Positions 5,935-6,522 of a stretch of DNA of 6,522 bases are shown here, in pieces (the first letter of the stretch is position 1; each line of letters begins with the position of its first letter). The translations under genes and the position numbers were made by a program. This stretch comes from Nitrospinaceae bacterium (lineage in GTDB: Bacteria; Nitrospinota; Nitrospinia; Nitrospinales; VA-1): assembly GCA_029261675.1 (NCBI GenBank), contig JAJDBA010000314.1, positions 1 through 6,522 of the forward strand, given 5' to 3'. Under the pieces are notes generated by a model. The model searched no databases, was not told the origin of the DNA, and saw only the letters and a program-made list of their open reading frames with translations.

Positions 5935-6522
5935 TTATTTATGACTACTTTTTTGAAACTTCAAGGACGCTGAAATGAAATCCCGAAATAACGGATGGGG
6001 ACTCATCGGCGAAGATTTAAACTCTGGATGAAATTGACCCGCCAGAAACCAGGGATGATCTTCCAATTCAATAATTTCCACGAGATTACCATTAGGAGAT
6101 AAACCGCTGATCTTGAGTCCAGCTTCCTCCATTTGGATGCGGTACATGTTATTAAACTCATAACGATGGCGATGCCTTTCCTCTATTTCTCGTTTTCCAT
6201 ATGCATTGTAAGCATTGGATTTTTTTCTTAATTGACATGGATATTCCCCGAGTCGCATTGTCCCGCCCATATCTCCATCTGCATTTTGATCTGGCAGAAG
6301 GTCAATAACCAGATAAGGAGATGTTGTTGAGAATTCTGAACTGTTAGCATTTTTCAAATTTGCTACATGGCGCGCAAACTCAATGGCCGCGCAATGCATT
6401 CCCAGGCAGATACCAAAATAAGGAACCTTGTTTTCACGTGCATATTGAACAGCATTGATCTTTCCCTCAATTCCACGATCTCCAAACCCTCCAGGAACAA
6501 GAACCCCATCACAATCTGCTAA
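5935..6522 (-). CDS. pyrG: CTP synthase, C-terminal glutaminase part (5' end outside window)
   Basis: CTP synthase makes CTP from UTP, ATP and glutamine in the cytoplasm. Only the last 195 residues are visible, covering most of the class I glutamine amidotransferase domain; the N-terminal synthetase domain lies beyond the right edge. The frame is open to the window edge, so the Met encoded at 6399 is internal. Signature segments are VLVPGGFGDRGIEGK, the nucleophile elbow PYFGICLGM (Cys at visible residue 39), ERHRHRYEFN, and QFHPEFKS with the catalytic His and Glu (visible residues 165 and 167). The residue after GICLGM is His, where most CTP synthases have Gln. The C-terminus ends KFQKSSHK, about normal in length. 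The stop codon is 3 bases from the stop of the convergent hydrolase gene, with no clear terminator between them. Confidence 0.96.
   Translation of the reverse strand, partial: LADCDGVLVPGGFGDRGIEGKINAVQYARENKVPYFGICLGMHCAAIEFARHVANLKNANSSEFSTTSPYLVIDLLPDQNADGDMGGTMRLGEYPCQLRKKSNAYNAYGKREIEERHRHRYEFNNMYRIQMEEAGLKISGLSPNGNLVEIIELEDHPWFLAGQFHPEFKSSPMSPHPLFRDFISASLKFQKSSHK

Noticed and set aside
1..6522. CRISPR array, tRNA, rRNA, transposase or insertion-sequence ends
   Set aside because: Looked for spaced direct repeats, tRNA-like cloverleaf patterns and transposase motifs; none seen in the window.

Overview
The window looks like ordinary chromosome from a diderm (Gram-negative-type), rather AT-rich bacterium. 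The evidence is an LptF/LptG-type lipopolysaccharide-export permease, a lipoprotein with a clear lipobox and outer-membrane-type +2 residue, lipoyl synthase, CTP synthase and an HDOD signalling protein. The protein sequences feel like Nitrospinota or a deltaproteobacterium-like lineage, but that is an impression from memory and not a database result. The genes at both ends run off the window.

Layout from left to right. Positions 1-399 (+) carry the C-terminal end of an HDOD-domain protein. It converges on lipA (430-1308, -), a complete lipoyl synthase with all expected cluster ligands. lipA is divergent from an LptF-family permease (1418-2695, +). Their shared intergenic region holds overlapping -10 boxes on the two strands and a perfect 7-bp inverted repeat. 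Thirty-nine bases after the permease comes a two-CBS-domain protein (2735-3181, +). A gene-free, very AT-rich gap of 384 bases follows, with one good sigma70-type promoter candidate (3291-3319) and several small interleaved inverted repeats at its left end.

The less ordinary part is a two-gene cassette. It has a 481-aa outer-membrane-type lipoprotein of unknown family (3566-5011, +) and, 14 bases later with a strong Shine-Dalgarno sequence, a 301-aa signal-less serine alpha/beta hydrolase (5026-5931, +) with HGIG and SHSLG motifs and plausible Asp and His partners. The hydrolase ends 3 bases from the stop codon of a convergent pyrG (CTP synthase) gene (5935-6522, -), of which only the glutaminase half is visible.

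The flanking genes are housekeeping functions: lipoate biosynthesis, envelope lipid transport and CTP synthesis. The lipoprotein/hydrolase pair, preceded by its own promoter candidate and AT-rich leader, looks like an accessory unit placed among them. It is the best candidate here for an undescribed system. Its function cannot be settled from the sequence; an envelope-associated lipase/esterase with a lipoprotein partner, or a lipase effector with a lipoprotein immunity protein, are the two readings I consider.
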